This document shows positions 13,971 to 15,212 of a stretch of 15,212 bases of DNA, one piece after another; position 1 is the stretch's first letter, and each line of letters opens with the position of its first letter. Where the stretch lies: positions 1-15,212 of the forward strand of contig DAOUTT010000015.1 in NCBI GenBank assembly GCA_030668545.1, given 5' to 3'. The DNA comes from Anaerolineales bacterium. Lineage in GTDB: Bacteria; Chloroflexota; Anaerolineae; Anaerolineales; E44-bin32. A program made the translations under genes and the position numbers. The notes beneath the pieces were generated by a model. It searched no databases. It saw only the letters and a list, made by a program, of their open reading frames with translations, and was not told the DNA's origin.

Positions 13971-15212
13971 TCATTCCCACTCGATCGTCGCCGGCGGCTT
14001 GCTGCTGATATCGTAGACTACCCGGTTGACCCCATCAACTTCGTTGACGATACGTGTGCTGATCTGGGCGAGAACAGGAGCCGGTATTCGGGCCCAGTCA
14101 GCAGTCATGAAGTCATCCGTTGTCACAGCACGAACAGCGATGGTCTCAGCATAGGTGCGTTGATCCCCCATGACGCCAACAGAGTGCACGGGCAACAGCA
14201 CAGCGAAAGCCTGGGCAATACGATCGGTTCCGGCAGGTGATTTTTTGGATTCGGTGACGGGACCCACCATTAAGTTCGCCGCATTAAGCTCTTCGATGAC
14301 GATGCGGTCCGCCTGGCGAATCCGGTCTAAGCGCTCCATGGTGACTTGACCGAGGCAGCGAACGGCGAGGCCAGGGCCCGGGAAAGGCTGGCGATAGATG
14401 GCGTTCTCGGGGAGCCCGATCTCCAAGCCAACGGCGCGCACTTCATCTTTAAACAGATAGCGAAGCGGTTCGACCAGCTCAAGCGCGAGATCATCGGGCA
14501 ATCCACCCACGTTATGATGCGTTTTAATTCGCTCAGCTACCCGGCGATCAGGTCCGCTTGATTCAACCACATCGGGGTAGATCGTCCCCTGGACTAAGAA
14601 AGCCGCATCACCGAATTCTTGAGCTTCTTCCTCAAAGACACGGATGAATTTCTCGCCGATACTCCGGCGCTTTACTTCAGGGTCGGTCACTGAATCGAGT
14701 GCATCGAGGAAAATCTCGGTGGCGTCGATGGATTTCAGTTTGGCGCCGAGGACGTCGACAAATGCATTAGCCACTTGATCGGGTTCACCGTGACGCATAA
14801 GGCCGTTGTTGACGAAAATACACTGCAGGCGGTCGCCAATCGCTCGGTGAACCAGGGCGGCGGCGACGTAGGAATCCACGCCTCCACTAACACCGGCGAT
14901 GGCTTTTCCATCCCCGATTTGCTGACGGATCTGGTGAATCGCATCCTCGGCAATGGACGCCGGCACCCACTCGGGTTTCGCCTTGCAAATGTCCACAACG
15001 AAGGTGCGCAGGATCTCGTGACCTTCGGGTGTGTGCTGAACCTCAGGGTGGAATTGGATGCCATAACGATGATTGATGCTGTCGCCCATTGCAGCAATGG
15101 GCGAGTTTTCTGATCGGGCGAAGATATCGAAGCCGGGCGGTGGGGCTTCGATCCGGTCTCCGTGAGACATCCAAACCTGCTGATTACCTGGGTGGAGGAG
15201 CGGGTTCTCCTG
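13971..15212 (-). CDS. guaA: GMP synthase (glutamine-hydrolysing), missing its N-terminus at the window edge
   Basis: GuaA makes GMP from XMP, ATP and glutamine, the last step of guanine nucleotide synthesis. The frame is open to the right edge (413 codons visible), so the true start and the glutaminase nucleophile Cys lie outside; the internal ATG at 15170 is not the start. The visible part begins just before VWMSHGD. It contains the glutaminase His and Glu in GIQFHPEVQHT (about visible residues 51-61), then the ATP pyrophosphatase loop GVSGGVDS (107-114). The XMP-binding and dimerisation domain follows, with FPGPGLAVRCLG, and ends in the family-typical SSKPPATIEWE. No truncation or frameshift is seen in this part. 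A MITE-like repeat lies directly downstream. Confidence 0.96.
   Translation of the reverse strand, partial: QENPLLHPGNQQVWMSHGDRIEAPPPGFDIFARSENSPIAAMGDSINHRYGIQFHPEVQHTPEGHEILRTFVVDICKAKPEWVPASIAEDAIHQIRQQIGDGKAIAGVSGGVDSYVAAALVHRAIGDRLQCIFVNNGLMRHGEPDQVANAFVDVLGAKLKSIDATEIFLDALDSVTDPEVKRRSIGEKFIRVFEEEAQEFGDAAFLVQGTIYPDVVESSGPDRRVAERIKTHHNVGGLPDDLALELVEPLRYLFKDEVRAVGLEIGLPENAIYRQPFPGPGLAVRCLGQVTMERLDRIRQADRIVIEELNAANLMVGPVTESKKSPAGTDRIAQAFAVLLPVHSVGVMGDQRTYAETIAVRAVTTDDFMTADWARIPAPVLAQISTRIVNEVDGVNRVVYDISSKPPATIEWE

Overview
The window looks like chromosomal DNA of a Chloroflexota bacterium, probably Anaerolineae-like. This rests on the mix of families and the intergenic sequence style, not on any database match. 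The clues are a class B PBP made as a lipoprotein, a secreted protein with tandem LGFP-like repeats, a dephospho-CoA kinase with a GNAT-like tail, PP2C and FHA proteins with membrane anchors, and intergenic GC-rich palindromes. Nothing indicates phage, plasmid or recent island DNA. Most genes are housekeeping or envelope genes.

Left part (1-5300): the 5' end of rarA points off the left edge. Divergent from it is a tight plus-strand operon: maf (nucleotide pyrophosphatase), a lipoprotein class B penicillin-binding protein (GTGA overlap), rsgA (ATGA overlap; ribosome-assembly GTPase), then a secreted repeat protein whose start codon is unclear. A strong intrinsic terminator at 5272-5296 closes it. 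An intergenic stretch follows (5297-5685) with a decayed copy of a MITE-like element and a perfect 15-bp palindrome.

Middle part (5686-13100): on the minus strand lie coaE fused to a GNAT-like domain, with its own near-consensus promoter, and a 706-residue membrane protein. That protein joins a PP2C-like domain lacking the metal-binding aspartates to a transmembrane helix and a beta-propeller-like outer region. A BioF2/CelD-type acyltransferase gene (plus strand) diverges from it. Next, on the minus strand, is a two-gene operon: a signal-peptide/VWA-like/TM/FHA protein followed by a complete, membrane-anchored PP2C phosphatase. An active phosphatase, an apparent pseudophosphatase and a phosphothreonine reader within 6 kb suggest an envelope-linked Ser/Thr phosphorylation pathway. 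No kinase is visible here. The nearby PBP and rsgA recall Firmicutes, where rsgA sits beside prpC-prkC, but the link is inference.

Right part (13100-15212): a 59-residue single-TM protein, then about 560 bp of non-coding DNA with an intrinsic terminator, C/G-rich hairpins and an intact copy of the MITE-like element, then the 3' two thirds or more of guaA (GMP synthase) running off the right edge.

A recurring feature is the promoter style. Four genes carry an extended -10 (TGn + TACAAT or TAGAAT) and a fifth has TACAAT without the TG. For three of them the box lies only 6-7 nt before the start codon, which predicts leaderless or near-leaderless mRNAs.
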